Source: Sedimentitalea arenosa (GTDB lineage Bacteria; Pseudomonadota; Alphaproteobacteria; Rhodobacterales; Rhodobacteraceae). From it: a DNA stretch of 64,000 nucleotides. Below the pieces are notes generated by a model, which saw nothing but the letters and a program-made list of their open reading frames with translations, did not search any database and was not told the origin of the DNA. Made by a program: the position numbers and the translations under genes. How positions within the stretch are numbered: the stretch's first letter is position 1; each line of letters starts with the position of its first letter. The stretch spans positions 62,001-126,000 of the forward strand of contig NZ_JAELVR010000012.1 in assembly GCF_016428585.1 (NCBI RefSeq). The letters are read 5' to 3'. Of this stretch, positions 35,703-46,221 are shown piece after piece.

Positions 35703-36683
35703 TCACTCTGCCGGTGTGACGGGATGTTTCGCGGTCCGGGATTCGCCACGGAAGAGCTTTCGCAGCTGCTTGACGCTGTCGCGCAGCGGCAGGATCAGCG
35801 CGGCGGCCAGGCTGTCATGGGGCTGCGGCACGCGCGCGCCGAGACGATCGCCCAGTCCGAACTCGAGCCGTTCCTCCGACCGCGACAGGCAGAGCGTGCC
35901 AAAGATCCAATCCCAGATGGCCAGAACCTCGCCGTAGTTCCTGTTGTGGTGTTCCGGTGCGATGGAATGATGGATCTGGTGTTGAGCGGGCGAGATCAGC
36001 AAATGTTCGAGAACCCGGCCATAGCCGAGATGAACATGGCTGTGACGGAAGTTCGAGCCCAGCATGTTGAACAGGAAGTAGCCCGCATTGACGCCCATCA
36101 GCAGCCCCACGCCGACGCCGCCGGCAAACAGGCCGACAAGGCAGCCCTGCAGCAGTCCGAGCAGCGTGCCATGCACAAGGGTCTTGGTCAGATCGTAAAC
36201 CGGGTGCTTGCGATAAGCGGTGATCGGGGTCATCACCTCGGCCGAATGATGCACCGCGTGAAACGGCCAGAGAACACGCATCTCGTGGTGGATGCGGTGC
36301 ACCCAGTAGGTCGCGAAATCGCCGACGATCAGCAATAGGGCGGCGACGACCAGCGGATGCGGCGGCGGCGCGGCAGGGCGCACGGGAAAGAGGTCTGCGA
36401 CCAGCGAGGCCAGCCCAGCTGCGACGGCGACGATCTGGAACAATCCGATCACCGATAGAAGCTTGGAGAAAACGAAGAGCTTGATATCGACCAGGTGCGA
36501 GGGATGCGTCCAGATCGTACGCGGCATGAGCCAGGCGAGGAAGGCCGCGTCGACCCGCCGTCGGCGATGGATCACGAAGGCGATCAGCAGCGTACTCAAC
36601 AGGTAGAGCGGCCACAGGCGGCTGCCCGATCCAAATCCTTCCTGCCAGAGGGCGACGAGTGCGGTCTGCGCGGTTTCCATCAT
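35703..36683 (-). CDS. Sterol desaturase / fatty-acid hydroxylase superfamily protein
   Basis: 326 residues with several membrane helices and the His-box pattern of membrane di-iron oxygenases: WVHRIHHEMRVLW, FHAVHHSAEVM, and SPAQHQIHHSIAPEHHNRNYG. It hydroxylates or desaturates a lipid; homologues act on hopanoids, carotenoids or fatty acyl chains. Paired with an acyltransferase and divergent from fur (136 bp). Start at the first or second Met. Confidence 0.88.
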   Translation of the reverse strand: MMETAQTALVALWQEGFGSGSRLWPLYLLSTLLIAFVIHRRRRVDAAFLAWLMPRTIWTHPSHLVDIKLFVFSKLLSVIGLFQIVAVAAGLASLVADLFPVRPAAPPPHPLVVAALLLIVGDFATYWVHRIHHEMRVLWPFHAVHHSAEVMTPITAYRKHPVYDLTKTLVHGTLLGLLQGCLVGLFAGGVGVGLLMGVNAGYFLFNMLGSNFRHSHVHLGYGRVLEHLLISPAQHQIHHSIAPEHHNRNYGEVLAIWDWIFGTLCLSRSEERLEFGLGDRLGARVPQPHDSLAAALILPLRDSVKQLRKLFRGESRTAKHPVTPAE

Positions 36684-36713
36684 GTGAGTGCCTCGGTCGG
36701 ACTGGGTCTTTTC

Positions 36714-36732
36714 CCGGTGCTAACCGGTTTTT
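36714..36732 (+). terminator. Small hairpin followed by T5 in the desaturase-fur gap
   Basis: CCGGT, loop GCTA, ACCGG, then TTTTT: a short intrinsic-terminator-like element on the plus strand upstream of fur. No plus-strand gene ends here, so it would end an unseen short transcript or be accidental. Confidence 0.3.
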
Positions 36733-36819
36733 CGGGCATCAATATGACCGGGCCGTGCCTTTTCCTGCCGGTTCAAATCGGCTAGACCCTCGCCACCGAG
36801 ACCCGACGGAAGGACAGCG

Positions 36820-37233
36820 ATGCCGAGACCGATCATAGCCCGCTGCGAAGCCAAGGGTTTGCGCATGACAGGCCAGCGCCGCGTAATCGCGCAAGTGTTG
36901 GAGGACAGCCAGGACCATCCGGACGTCGAGGAACTCTATGCCCGCGCGAGCGCACAGGATTCCGGCATCTCGATCGCGACGGTCTATCGCACGGTCAAGC
37001 TGTTCGAGGAGGCGGGGATTCTCGACCGGCTGGAATTCGGTGATGGTCGGGCGCGCTACGAGGATGCGGAGCGGGACCATCACGACCACCTGATCGACAT
37101 GAACTCGGGCGAAGTGATCGAGTTCGTCGATCCGGAGATCGAGGAGTTGCAGGAAAGGATCGCGGCGAAGCTGGGCTATGAGCTGCGCGGCCACAGGCTC
37201 GAACTCTACGGCGTGCCCAAGCGCAAGGGTTAG
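36820..37233 (+). CDS. fur: Fur-family metalloregulator (Fur/Mur)
   Basis: 137 residues. The winged-helix recognition part GISIATVYRTVKLFEEAGI and the metal site DHHDHLIDMNSGEVIEF are typical. The CxxC zinc-binding pairs of classical Fur are absent, which is common in alphaproteobacterial Fur/Mur proteins that respond to manganese or iron. It represses metal uptake genes when the metal is bound. The stop overlaps that of the convergent AbrB-type gene (TTAG). Confidence 0.93.
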   Translation: MPRPIIARCEAKGLRMTGQRRVIAQVLEDSQDHPDVEELYARASAQDSGISIATVYRTVKLFEEAGILDRLEFGDGRARYEDAERDHHDHLIDMNSGEVIEFVDPEIEELQERIAAKLGYELRGHRLELYGVPKRKG

Positions 37234-38285
37234 GACGGCGCCACGTCCGACCGTGCGCGTCCGACGAAGAGCGGGATCAGAACCACCAGGATCAGCAGCC
37301 GCGCCACGTGGCACGCGGCGACGAAGCCCGGGCTTGCACCCATCGTCGCCCCGAGAGCGACCATTGTTTCGAGACCGCCGGGAGAGAAGGCCGCAAGCAC
37401 ATGCGCCGCCGGCATCCCCAAAGCCATTGCGACCGGGATCGCCGCAAGGCTCGCGACCGCGACCGACACGAAGGTCGTCGAAATGCCCGCCATCAGCGAG
37501 GCGGTGAACTGGGCGCGGCTCATGCCGCTGAACCGTGTGCCGATCAGCGTGCCGAGGATCATCAGCGCGGGCCACTGTAGGACGTTCGGCACGGATCCGG
37601 GGGTCCAGTCGCCGATGTGACCCAGAGCCGAAACGGCCATCGCCGCCATCAGAAGCGGCGCGGGCAGGCGAAGTTTGCGAAAGAGTGCACCCACGAGCAG
37701 CGAGGCGAGAGCCAGCCCCACCAGCACCGGCAGGCGCATCGGCGGGCTGTCCGACAGGCTGATGGACGAGAAGTCATAACCCAATGCCTGCGCGATGAAG
37801 GGCACCGAGAGTGTCAGGAACAGCAGCCGGATGGACTGGACGACCGCGATCCGTCCGACGTTCATCCGCAGGTCGGCCGCCATGCCGAGCACGAAGCTCA
37901 GGTGTCCGGGGGCTGCGGCCAGAGCCGCGCTGCGTGCATCGAAGCCGAATCCGCGCAACAGGATCGCCCGGCAGATCACCATCGTCACGACCAGCATCAC
38001 CGCCAGAACGACGAAGGCCATCGGCCAGCGCAGCATGGCGCCGCTGGCGGCAGGGTCGAAGCCCGCGCCGATCGCCAGTCCGAGGATCACGAAACAGGCG
38101 TCGCGCACCGGGTCCGCAATGGCAAGCCGCAGCCCGCCAAGCGCGGCCAGGCTGACCAGCAGCGCCGGACCCAGCAGGATCCATGCGGGCAGGGAAAGGG
38201 CGTAGGCGCTCGCCGCACCGAGCGCGCCGATCAACACGGTCAGAGCGGTGACGGTCAGGGGCGCGCGGTCTTGGTCTGCGGACAT
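37230..38285 (-). CDS. AbrB-family membrane protein
   Basis: 351 residues with about ten membrane helices and two related halves, each with a Gly/Pro-rich core (AAAPGHLSFVLGMAADLR; AFSPGGLETMVALGATMG). These match the duplicated AbrB membrane domain, sometimes misnamed ammonia monooxygenase. Function unknown; it is likely a transporter. Start MSADQDRAPLTV at 38285; the longer frame upstream runs toward the neighbouring promoter. Confidence 0.85.
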   Translation of the reverse strand: MSADQDRAPLTVTALTVLIGALGAASAYALSLPAWILLGPALLVSLAALGGLRLAIADPVRDACFVILGLAIGAGFDPAASGAMLRWPMAFVVLAVMLVVTMVICRAILLRGFGFDARSAALAAAPGHLSFVLGMAADLRMNVGRIAVVQSIRLLFLTLSVPFIAQALGYDFSSISLSDSPPMRLPVLVGLALASLLVGALFRKLRLPAPLLMAAMAVSALGHIGDWTPGSVPNVLQWPALMILGTLIGTRFSGMSRAQFTASLMAGISTTFVSVAVASLAAIPVAMALGMPAAHVLAAFSPGGLETMVALGATMGASPGFVAACHVARLLILVVLIPLFVGRARSDVAPS

Positions 38286-38402
38286 GCGCGTGACTAGCAC
38301 GGCCAGCGCAACGGCTTCAATCGGACAGGGATGCGCGCTTGCAGTCCGGCGACGTTTCGGGCAGAGCCGCCGCAACAACCTTTTCTTTCAGGTGAGGCCG
38401 AC

Positions 38403-39272
38403 ATGGACAATCTGCGCGGGGCCGCGCTGATGACGCTCGCGATGCTCGGTTTCGCCATCGAGGACATGATCATCAAGCTGATGGCCGGGGCTTTGCCGAC
38501 ATGGCAGATCATCGGACTGATGGGAATCGGCGGGGCGAGCGTCTTCGCGCTGCTGACCCGCTGGCGCGGGCAGGCGCTGTTCCCGCGCGCTGCGATCAGC
38601 CCGGTCGTGCTGCTGCGCAATTTCGGCGAACTCGTCGGTACGGTCGGCTTCGTCACGGCCATCGCGTTGACACCGATCTCGAGCGCCTCGGCGATCCTGC
38701 AGGCGACGCCGCTGGCGGTGACACTGGGCGCGGCGCTGTTCCTGGGGGACCCGGTCGGCTGGCGCCGGTGGAGCGCGATTCTCGCCGGGTTCATCGGTGT
38801 GCTGATCATCATTCGCCCGGGGATGGCGGCGTTCGATCCGTTGTCTCTCTTCGCGGTGTTGGGCGTGGTCGGCCTTGCTTTCCGTGATCTGGCGACACGG
38901 CGCGTCCCGCGCGAGGTCTCGTCCTTCCAGTTGAGCTTTCTCGCCTTCCTGACCCTGGTTCCGACCGCCGGGGTGCTGTCGCTGTTCAGCGCGCAGGCTT
39001 TCGTGCCACCGACGCCGGCGCTCTGGGCGATGATCCTGGCCTCGATCCTGATGGCGGTCGCGGCCTATTATGCCATCGTCGCCGCGATGCGTGTTGGCGA
39101 GGTCTCGTTCGTCACACCGTTCCGCTACAGCCGGATGGTCTTTGCCCTGGTGGTCGGGATTTTCGTCTTCGGGGAATCCCCTGATCTTCCGATGCTGGTC
39201 GGGTCGGCCATCATCGTGGCCTCGGGCATCTTCACCGTCTGGCGCGAACGCAAACAGCGGGCTGTCGCCTAG
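38403..39272 (+). CDS. EamA/DMT-family transporter
   Basis: 289 residues, ATG at 38403 with AGGTGAGG upstream. Ten membrane helices in two EamA repeats (RGAALMTLAMLGFAIEDMIIKLMAG; TPFRYSRMVFALVVGIFVFGE). The -PFRYSRMVFAL- stretch is typical of the S-adenosylmethionine/RhaT-like branch found in Rhodobacterales. Substrate not determined. It lies 66 bp before eno but shows no functional link. Confidence 0.88.
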   Translation: MDNLRGAALMTLAMLGFAIEDMIIKLMAGALPTWQIIGLMGIGGASVFALLTRWRGQALFPRAAISPVVLLRNFGELVGTVGFVTAIALTPISSASAILQATPLAVTLGAALFLGDPVGWRRWSAILAGFIGVLIIIRPGMAAFDPLSLFAVLGVVGLAFRDLATRRVPREVSSFQLSFLAFLTLVPTAGVLSLFSAQAFVPPTPALWAMILASILMAVAAYYAIVAAMRVGEVSFVTPFRYSRMVFALVVGIFVFGESPDLPMLVGSAIIVASGIFTVWRERKQRAVA

Positions 39273-40613
<1,341 letters not shown>

Positions 40614-40632
40614 TCGCGCAAGGGCCCTGCGT

Positions 40633-42057
40633 TCAGATCGTGGGGCGCTGGCCGTTTCCGAACCACCCTCCGCAGGCGGTCTCGTACGCCATGGCAGCCT
40701 GCATCGCGATCTCGTCACGATAGGTCGGGGCGATGATCTGCAAGCCGGTCGGCACGCCATTCGCGGCAAAGCCTGACGGCACCGAGATCACCGGGCAGCG
40801 GCTCATCATGTTGAACGGCGTGGTCATGACCCAGCCCAGTTCGGGGCGGACCTGGCGCCCCGAGACCTCCACCTTGTCACGCGACGGATCGAAATCCGCC
40901 GGCACCGCGGGCAGGGCATTTGTCGGGCAGATCAGGCAATCGTACCGCTCGAGCAGCGGCCCCAGCTTGAGATAGGCCTGCCCCGCGGTTTCAAGACTGC
41001 CGACGAAGGTCTGTGCCGAGGATCCCATGGCCTTTTCGGCGAAGTCGCGGCAATAACTGGTCATCAGATCGCCGTGTTCTTCCAGTTCGCCGGCCAGGGC
41101 GCCGCCGAAGAGATGGGTCAGGTAATCCATGCAGGCGTCGAGAATCTCGGGACCCCAACCGATATCGACCTCTTCGACGGTCGCGCCGAGATCGCGGAAC
41201 AGGTCCGCCGCCGCCAGCGTGTTGCGGCGCACATCCTCGTCCAGCGTGTAGCTGCCGAGATCCAGCGACAGGGCGATCTTCCAGCCCTTGATGTCGGGAT
41301 ACCGGGTCGGCAGCGTGAGCTTTGGATAGAGCGTCGCGATATCAAGAGGATGCGGACCGCACATGATGTTCTGCAACAGGATCGCATCGCTGACGGAACG
41401 TGCCAGTGGACCGGTATGGCAATAGAAATCGAGGTTGAAGGGCGGATCGTCCGGATTGCGACCGTAGGGCGGCTTGTATCCTACCAGCCCGCAACAGGAC
41501 GCCGGGATCCGGATCGAGCCGCCGATATCGGATCCGGTCGCCAGAGATGACGTTCCAAGCGCCAGCGACGCCGCCGATCCGCCGGAGGAGCCCCCTGGCG
41601 TCATCTGCGTGTTCCATGGGTTGCGGGTCACGCCCCAGAGGCGCGACCATGTGATCCCCGCGCAGGAAAATTCAGGAGTCGCCGTGCGTGCATGAACGAT
41701 CGCGCCCTCGTTCAGGATGCGTTCATTCATCGGCGAGGTGGTCTCGGCCACGAAGTCCTTGAGGATCAGCGACCCGCCCGACGTCGGCTTGCCGGCGATA
41801 TAGCTTTCGTCCTTGATCGCGACCGGAAGGCCGTCGAGGCAACCCGCGGGCGCGCCTTTGACCCAGCGTGCCTCACTGGCCTTCGCTGACTCCCGTGCCT
41901 CATCGAAATGGGTGTAGGTAAAGGCGTTGATGCTGTCCGCCGTCGCTTCGGCCCGCGCGATCTGCGCGTCGAGCAGCTCCACTGGGGACAGCGTCTTGTC
42001 CGCGAACCGTTTCAACGCCTCGGTTGCGGTGAGGTAGAGAAGGTCTTCGCTCATCAT
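40633..42057 (-). CDS. Amidase (amidase-signature family)
   Basis: 474 residues. Ser-cisSer-Lys triad visible: Lys82 in DGLPVAIKDES, Ser158 in GGSSGGSAAS and nucleophile Ser181 in GSDIGGSIRIPA. It hydrolyses a carboxamide to acid and ammonia or amine; the substrate is unknown. The ATG at 42057 overlaps the stop of the upstream serine hydrolase (ATGA), so the two are coupled. Together with the ABC importer behind them, this suggests uptake and splitting of an amide- or amine-containing compound. Confidence 0.92.
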   Translation of the reverse strand: MMSEDLLYLTATEALKRFADKTLSPVELLDAQIARAEATADSINAFTYTHFDEARESAKASEARWVKGAPAGCLDGLPVAIKDESYIAGKPTSGGSLILKDFVAETTSPMNERILNEGAIVHARTATPEFSCAGITWSRLWGVTRNPWNTQMTPGGSSGGSAASLALGTSSLATGSDIGGSIRIPASCCGLVGYKPPYGRNPDDPPFNLDFYCHTGPLARSVSDAILLQNIMCGPHPLDIATLYPKLTLPTRYPDIKGWKIALSLDLGSYTLDEDVRRNTLAAADLFRDLGATVEEVDIGWGPEILDACMDYLTHLFGGALAGELEEHGDLMTSYCRDFAEKAMGSSAQTFVGSLETAGQAYLKLGPLLERYDCLICPTNALPAVPADFDPSRDKVEVSGRQVRPELGWVMTTPFNMMSRCPVISVPSGFAANGVPTGLQIIAPTYRDEIAMQAAMAYETACGGWFGNGQRPTI

Positions 42058-43286
42058 GTCGCTCCATGCCCATGTGCGGCCGCGACGGCGTCCACGCCCG
42101 CCAGCCAGTCGCCGAGGTGAGGTTGCTCGGCCAGCGCGACCGGCCAGCTCGACAGCTTGACCGCGACAAGCGCGCGCTCGGGATCGACCAGTATGTGCTG
42201 GCCGTGGATGCCCAGACACAAATGGGCGGGGCGGTCACGGTCGGGAATCCAGAACATGTTGCGGTAGAGCCCGTTCGGGAACAGGTCGCGCCCTTCGCGG
42301 TTGAACAGCCCGTGGTCGCCGCGCCTGACATCCTCGATCCAGGTTTTCGGGATGATTTGACGCCCGTCGCGCAGACCGTCTTCGAGCATCAGCCGACCGA
42401 AGCGGGCCATGTCGCGCAGGGTGGCGTTGAATCCGCCATCGGACATGGCGAAGCCCGCCGTATCGACGACGAAGAACCCGTCCTCGGCCGCACCCATCGG
42501 CGCCCAGAGCCGATCGGACATCATCGGCACGAATTGCTGGCCGGTTGCGGCCTCCATCACGGTCGAGAGCAGTTCGGTTTCGATCGATCGATAGGCGAAG
42601 CGATCGCCATGTGCGGCCTCGGTCCGCCTGAGCATCAGGATCAGGTCGCGAATCGTGTCGGGCACGTCCTCGACCGCCATGTCCGTGGGTGGCGGGCGCA
42701 GCCCGGCGGCGATGTCGAGCTTCCAGACTTCCGCCCTCGGATCGTCATAGGTCTCGTCAAAAGCCACTCCCGTGGTCATGTCGAGCACCTGCTGCACGGT
42801 CGCACCGTTCCAGCCGCAGGCCGACAGCGCCGGTTCGTATTCGGTCACGGGCGCGTCGGGGTCCAGCACTCCGTCGGCGATCAGGCAACCGGCGACCGTC
42901 GAGGTCAGGCTCTTGGACATAGAAAAGACGATATGCTGGGTCCGCGGACCCATCCCGTTGAAATACTGCTCGACCACCACGCGGCCGTCGAGCCAGATCA
43001 ACACCGCGTCGGTGTAGGTCGCGTCGAGCATCTCGGCCCACGTGGTCGGCCCCGCCGCACCCTCAAAGGCGATGGTGTCGACGTCCTGATGTGCGCCGGG
43101 CATGTCCCAGACCGTCTCTCCGCGCCGGACATCCGCCGTGCGCGCGAGCTGACGCATGTTCTGAAAGCTCCAGCGGTTGAACGGCGGCGTGTCGAAGCCG
43201 GCCGCCGGGATACGCCATTCGTGCGGCACCGGGGTGCCTTGCATCACCGGCGCCCGTGGTTCGGAATTCCTGTAACTGTCTTGCAT
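42054..43286 (-). CDS. Beta-lactamase-fold serine hydrolase
   Basis: 410 residues from MQDSYRNSEPRAP. The class C/DD-peptidase SxxK motif is Ser122-Lys125 in VFSMSKSLT. Other supports are VLDMTTGVAFDE and FAYRSIETELLS (the Tyr-x-Ser motif). There is no signal peptide, so the protein is probably cytoplasmic, as in amide- or ester-hydrolysing members such as 6-aminohexanoate-dimer hydrolase (NylB). Pairing with an amidase-signature enzyme recalls nylon-oligomer degradation pairs, although the real substrate is probably natural. Confidence 0.88.
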   Translation of the reverse strand: MQDSYRNSEPRAPVMQGTPVPHEWRIPAAGFDTPPFNRWSFQNMRQLARTADVRRGETVWDMPGAHQDVDTIAFEGAAGPTTWAEMLDATYTDAVLIWLDGRVVVEQYFNGMGPRTQHIVFSMSKSLTSTVAGCLIADGVLDPDAPVTEYEPALSACGWNGATVQQVLDMTTGVAFDETYDDPRAEVWKLDIAAGLRPPPTDMAVEDVPDTIRDLILMLRRTEAAHGDRFAYRSIETELLSTVMEAATGQQFVPMMSDRLWAPMGAAEDGFFVVDTAGFAMSDGGFNATLRDMARFGRLMLEDGLRDGRQIIPKTWIEDVRRGDHGLFNREGRDLFPNGLYRNMFWIPDRDRPAHLCLGIHGQHILVDPERALVAVKLSSWPVALAEQPHLGDWLAGVDAVAAAHGHGAT

Positions 43287-43305
43287 CGCCTGTCCCAACC
43301 GCAAA

Positions 43306-43331
43306 CGGGGCGCCCGGTTCAGGGCGCCCCG
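43306..43331 (-). terminator. Hairpin terminator after the potABCD-like operon
   Basis: A perfect 10-bp stem (CGGGGCGCCC / GGGCGCCCCG) with loop GGTTCA lies just after the binding-protein gene on the minus strand. It is followed by TTT. It may separate the importer from the serine hydrolase-amidase pair, or reduce read-through into it. Confidence 0.75.
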
Positions 43332-43339
43332 CATCAGGG

Positions 43340-44362
43340 TTACTTCTGCAGGTCCGTCCAGATCCGCGTGTAGAGCTCCTGCACGTCGGGCGGGCAGGTC
43401 TGGTTGAAGACGCCCGCGGCTTTCAACTCCTCGGGGATCACGATTTCCGGGGCGCTCTTCATGTCTTCGGGCATGAATTCCTCAGACCCTTTGATCCCGT
43501 TGGCGTAGCGCGCGAATTCCGAGATCAACGCGGCGTTTTCGGGTTCCATGATGAAGTTCTGGAAGGCTTTCGCCTCCTCGACGTTCTGTGCGTCGGCCAG
43601 CACCGCGACCGAGTCCATCCACACGGGATAGCCTTCCTTGGGATAGCCATAGGCGATGTCCTCGTTCTGCAGCCGCATCCGGAAGGTCGAACCGTTCCAG
43701 TTCACGCCGGCCCAGAGATCCTCCTTGGCGAATTTCTCGAGGTTGCCGTAGTCCATGCCGAGCCACTTCTTCTTGGCCTCGACCAGTGTGTCGCGCACCT
43801 TCTTGAGCACTTCCTTGTCACCGGTGCAGGGTTCGCCGCCGTGATAGAGGATCGCCAGCGCCATCACGTCGCCCATTTCGGGCACAACGTTGATCTTGCC
43901 GGCCAGCTCCTCGGGCGGATCGAGGAAGATGGCCGAGGTGTTGATGTCGCCGTCGTAATACTTGGTGTTGACCACCACCCCGGTCGTGCCCCACTGCCAG
44001 GGCACGGTGTAGTGCCGGCCCGGATCCCACTGCACGTCGACCCACTCGTCGGCCACGTTTTCGAAATTCTCCATCTGGTCGGGGCGGCTTTCCAGCAGCA
44101 GCCCTTCGCTGATCCAGATCGGCACGTATGTGTGGGTCGGCACCACGATGTCAAAGCCATGCCCACCGGCCTTGACCTTGGCCAGGGCGGTGTCGTTGCT
44201 GTCGAAATCGGTGATCGTGACCTTGATCCCGGTCTCGGCCTCGAATTTCTCGATCAGCTTGGGGTTCGTGTAGTTGCCCCAGTTGTAGATGTTCAGTTCC
44301 TGCGCGAACGCCCCCCCGGCGCAGAGCGCCAGAACGGAGGCGGTGACGGTCATCAGTTTCAT
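43340..44362 (-). CDS. potD: Periplasmic polyamine-type substrate-binding protein
   Basis: 340 residues with a Sec signal ([21 protein letters not shown]) and AAGGAG upstream of the ATG. The mature N-terminus [27 protein letters not shown] and the ATG-like core [20 protein letters not shown] are those of PotD/PotF proteins. It delivers spermidine, putrescine or a related cation to the PotBC channel. It is the last gene of the operon, after a 73-bp gap that is typical before a strongly translated binding-protein gene. Confidence 0.92.
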   Translation of the reverse strand: MKLMTVTASVLALCAGGAFAQELNIYNWGNYTNPKLIEKFEAETGIKVTITDFDSNDTALAKVKAGGHGFDIVVPTHTYVPIWISEGLLLESRPDQMENFENVADEWVDVQWDPGRHYTVPWQWGTTGVVVNTKYYDGDINTSAIFLDPPEELAGKINVVPEMGDVMALAILYHGGEPCTGDKEVLKKVRDTLVEAKKKWLGMDYGNLEKFAKEDLWAGVNWNGSTFRMRLQNEDIAYGYPKEGYPVWMDSVAVLADAQNVEEAKAFQNFIMEPENAALISEFARYANGIKGSEEFMPEDMKSAPEIVIPEELKAAGVFNQTCPPDVQELYTRIWTDLQK

Positions 44363-44435
44363 GGGTTTCTCCTTGTTGGATCGTTGTTGTTGGTCTTGCT
44401 TCGCTTTGGTCTTGCCGGCCCCGCTGTCCGGCGCG

Positions 44436-45296
44436 TCACCTCTTTCGGTGGGTGAGACGGAAGAACAGGGCCACCAGAATGGCGCCCGCCGCAAGGATCA
44501 CGGTCGAGATCGCGTTGACCTCGGGCGTGACCACGCGGCGCAGCTGGCCCAGCATGTAGGTGGGCAGGGTTTCCTGCCCGGCGGACTTGACGAACTCGGT
44601 GATGACCACGGTGTCGAGCGAGATGACGAAGGCCAGCATCAGCCCGGCCACGATGCCCGGCCACATCAGAGGCAGCGTCACCTTGCGAAACGCCTGCCAG
44701 CGTGAGGCGTACAGGTCCTGCGCCGCCGTCTCGAAGGAGTTGTCCATGGTTTCAAGACGCGCGCGGATCGGCAGATAAGCGAAGGGGATGCAGAAGGCCG
44801 TATGCGCAACGATCAGGTAGATCATCGAGGTGTGACCGGTCCAGACCTTGACCGTCGCGAAGACGATCAGCAGTGCGACGGCGGTGACGATTTCGGGTAC
44901 CATCAGCGGCTGGTTGATCAGGGCATAGATCATGGTCTTGCCGGGAAAGCGGCGCGTCCGCGTGGTCGCGAGCGCGGCCATGGTGGCGGCGATCGTGCCG
45001 ACCGAGGACGCGACGAAGGCCAGGTAGAGCGACCGGATGGCCGCATCCTGGACCGCCTCGTTCGCGGCGGCCTGCTTGTACCAGCGCAGCGAGAAACCCT
45101 CCCAGATCGCCAGCGACGTACCTTCGTTGAAGGAAAAGATCACCAGGATCGCGATTGGCGCATAGAGAACGACCATGGTAAAGATCGCGATGATCGAAAA
45201 GCCGGGCAGGGTGCGCATCGAATAGCCTTTGGCCTTGCGCCTCGGCAGCGGCGTCGTGGCGCGCTGCTCGGTCGGGGTGGTCGTTCCGTCAACCAT
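44436..45296 (-). CDS. potC: ABC permease (PotC type)
   Basis: 286 residues, six membrane helices ([26 protein letters not shown] first). The EAA loop, which contacts the ATPase, is [22 protein letters not shown]. It overlaps the potB-like gene by 8 bp. It forms the inner-membrane channel with PotB. Confidence 0.93.
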   Translation of the reverse strand: MVDGTTTPTEQRATTPLPRRKAKGYSMRTLPGFSIIAIFTMVVLYAPIAILVIFSFNEGTSLAIWEGFSLRWYKQAAANEAVQDAAIRSLYLAFVASSVGTIAATMAALATTRTRRFPGKTMIYALINQPLMVPEIVTAVALLIVFATVKVWTGHTSMIYLIVAHTAFCIPFAYLPIRARLETMDNSFETAAQDLYASRWQAFRKVTLPLMWPGIVAGLMLAFVISLDTVVITEFVKSAGQETLPTYMLGQLRRVVTPEVNAISTVILAAGAILVALFFRLTHRKR

Positions 45297-46221
45297 CGGC
45301 GCGCTCCCGCGAGGTGACGCGGACGTAGTAGATCAGCGCGATCATCACGGCGGTCATCAGCATCAGCGACAGGGCCGCGCCGAGCGGCCAATTGCGTCCG
45401 GCGCCGAATTGCAGCTCGATCAGGTTGCCGAACATCAGGTTCTTGCCGCCGCCCAGCACACGCGGCGTGACATAGGCCCCGAGCGACGGAATGAAGACGA
45501 GGATCGAACCCGCGATGATCCCCGGTTTGATCAGCGGCAGGATCACCCTGCGGAACGCGGCCCAGCGTGTCGCATAGAGGTCGTGCGCGGCCTCGACCAG
45601 GCGGAAATCGAGCTTGTCCACAGCGGCGTAGATCGGCAGCACCATGAGCGGCAGGAAGACGTAGGTCATTCCGAAGGCGATCGCGAAGTCGGTGAACATC
45701 ATCTGCAGGGGCGCGTCGATGATGCCCAGCCGCAGCAGGACAAGGTTGATGACCCCTTCGTTCCGGATCAACTCCTGAATGGCGATGGTGCGCACCAGCA
45801 GGTTGCTCCAGAACGGCACGGTCACGAGGAACAACCACAATTCGCGGCGGCCCGGCGGCTGGGTGGCGATGAACCACGCGGTCGGCAGCCCAAAGACCAA
45901 CGTCAGCACCGTGGTGATGATCGACAATGAAAAGGAGCGCCAGAAGATCGTCAGATGCGCGTCGGCCCACATCAGCGTGTCATCGAAGATGTCGCGCTGC
46001 ACGACCGTGTTCATCCAGCCTTCAAGCGAAAACTCCCATTTGACGTTGCCGTAGTCGCCGGGCGTCAGGAAAGAATAGACCACCATGACCAGCAGCGGCC
46101 CGGCGGCGAAACAGATGATGATGAGAACCGCCGGAAGCGACAACAGCCAGCGGGTGCGGTTCTCGGCACGTTCGGATTCGGCTTCGAGCTCTCCGGGGCG
46201 ATATGCACTGGTATCGGCCAT
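45289..46221 (-). CDS. potB: ABC permease (PotB type)
   Basis: 310 residues, six membrane helices, with LLSLPAVLIIICFAAGPLLVMVVYSFL as the first. The EAA loop is VEAAHDLYATRWAAFRRVILPLIKPG. Its ATG shares one base with the potA-like stop (TGATG). It is the partner of the PotC-type permease. Confidence 0.93.
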   Translation of the reverse strand: MADTSAYRPGELEAESERAENRTRWLLSLPAVLIIICFAAGPLLVMVVYSFLTPGDYGNVKWEFSLEGWMNTVVQRDIFDDTLMWADAHLTIFWRSFSLSIITTVLTLVFGLPTAWFIATQPPGRRELWLFLVTVPFWSNLLVRTIAIQELIRNEGVINLVLLRLGIIDAPLQMMFTDFAIAFGMTYVFLPLMVLPIYAAVDKLDFRLVEAAHDLYATRWAAFRRVILPLIKPGIIAGSILVFIPSLGAYVTPRVLGGGKNLMFGNLIELQFGAGRNWPLGAALSLMLMTAVMIALIYYVRVTSRERADG

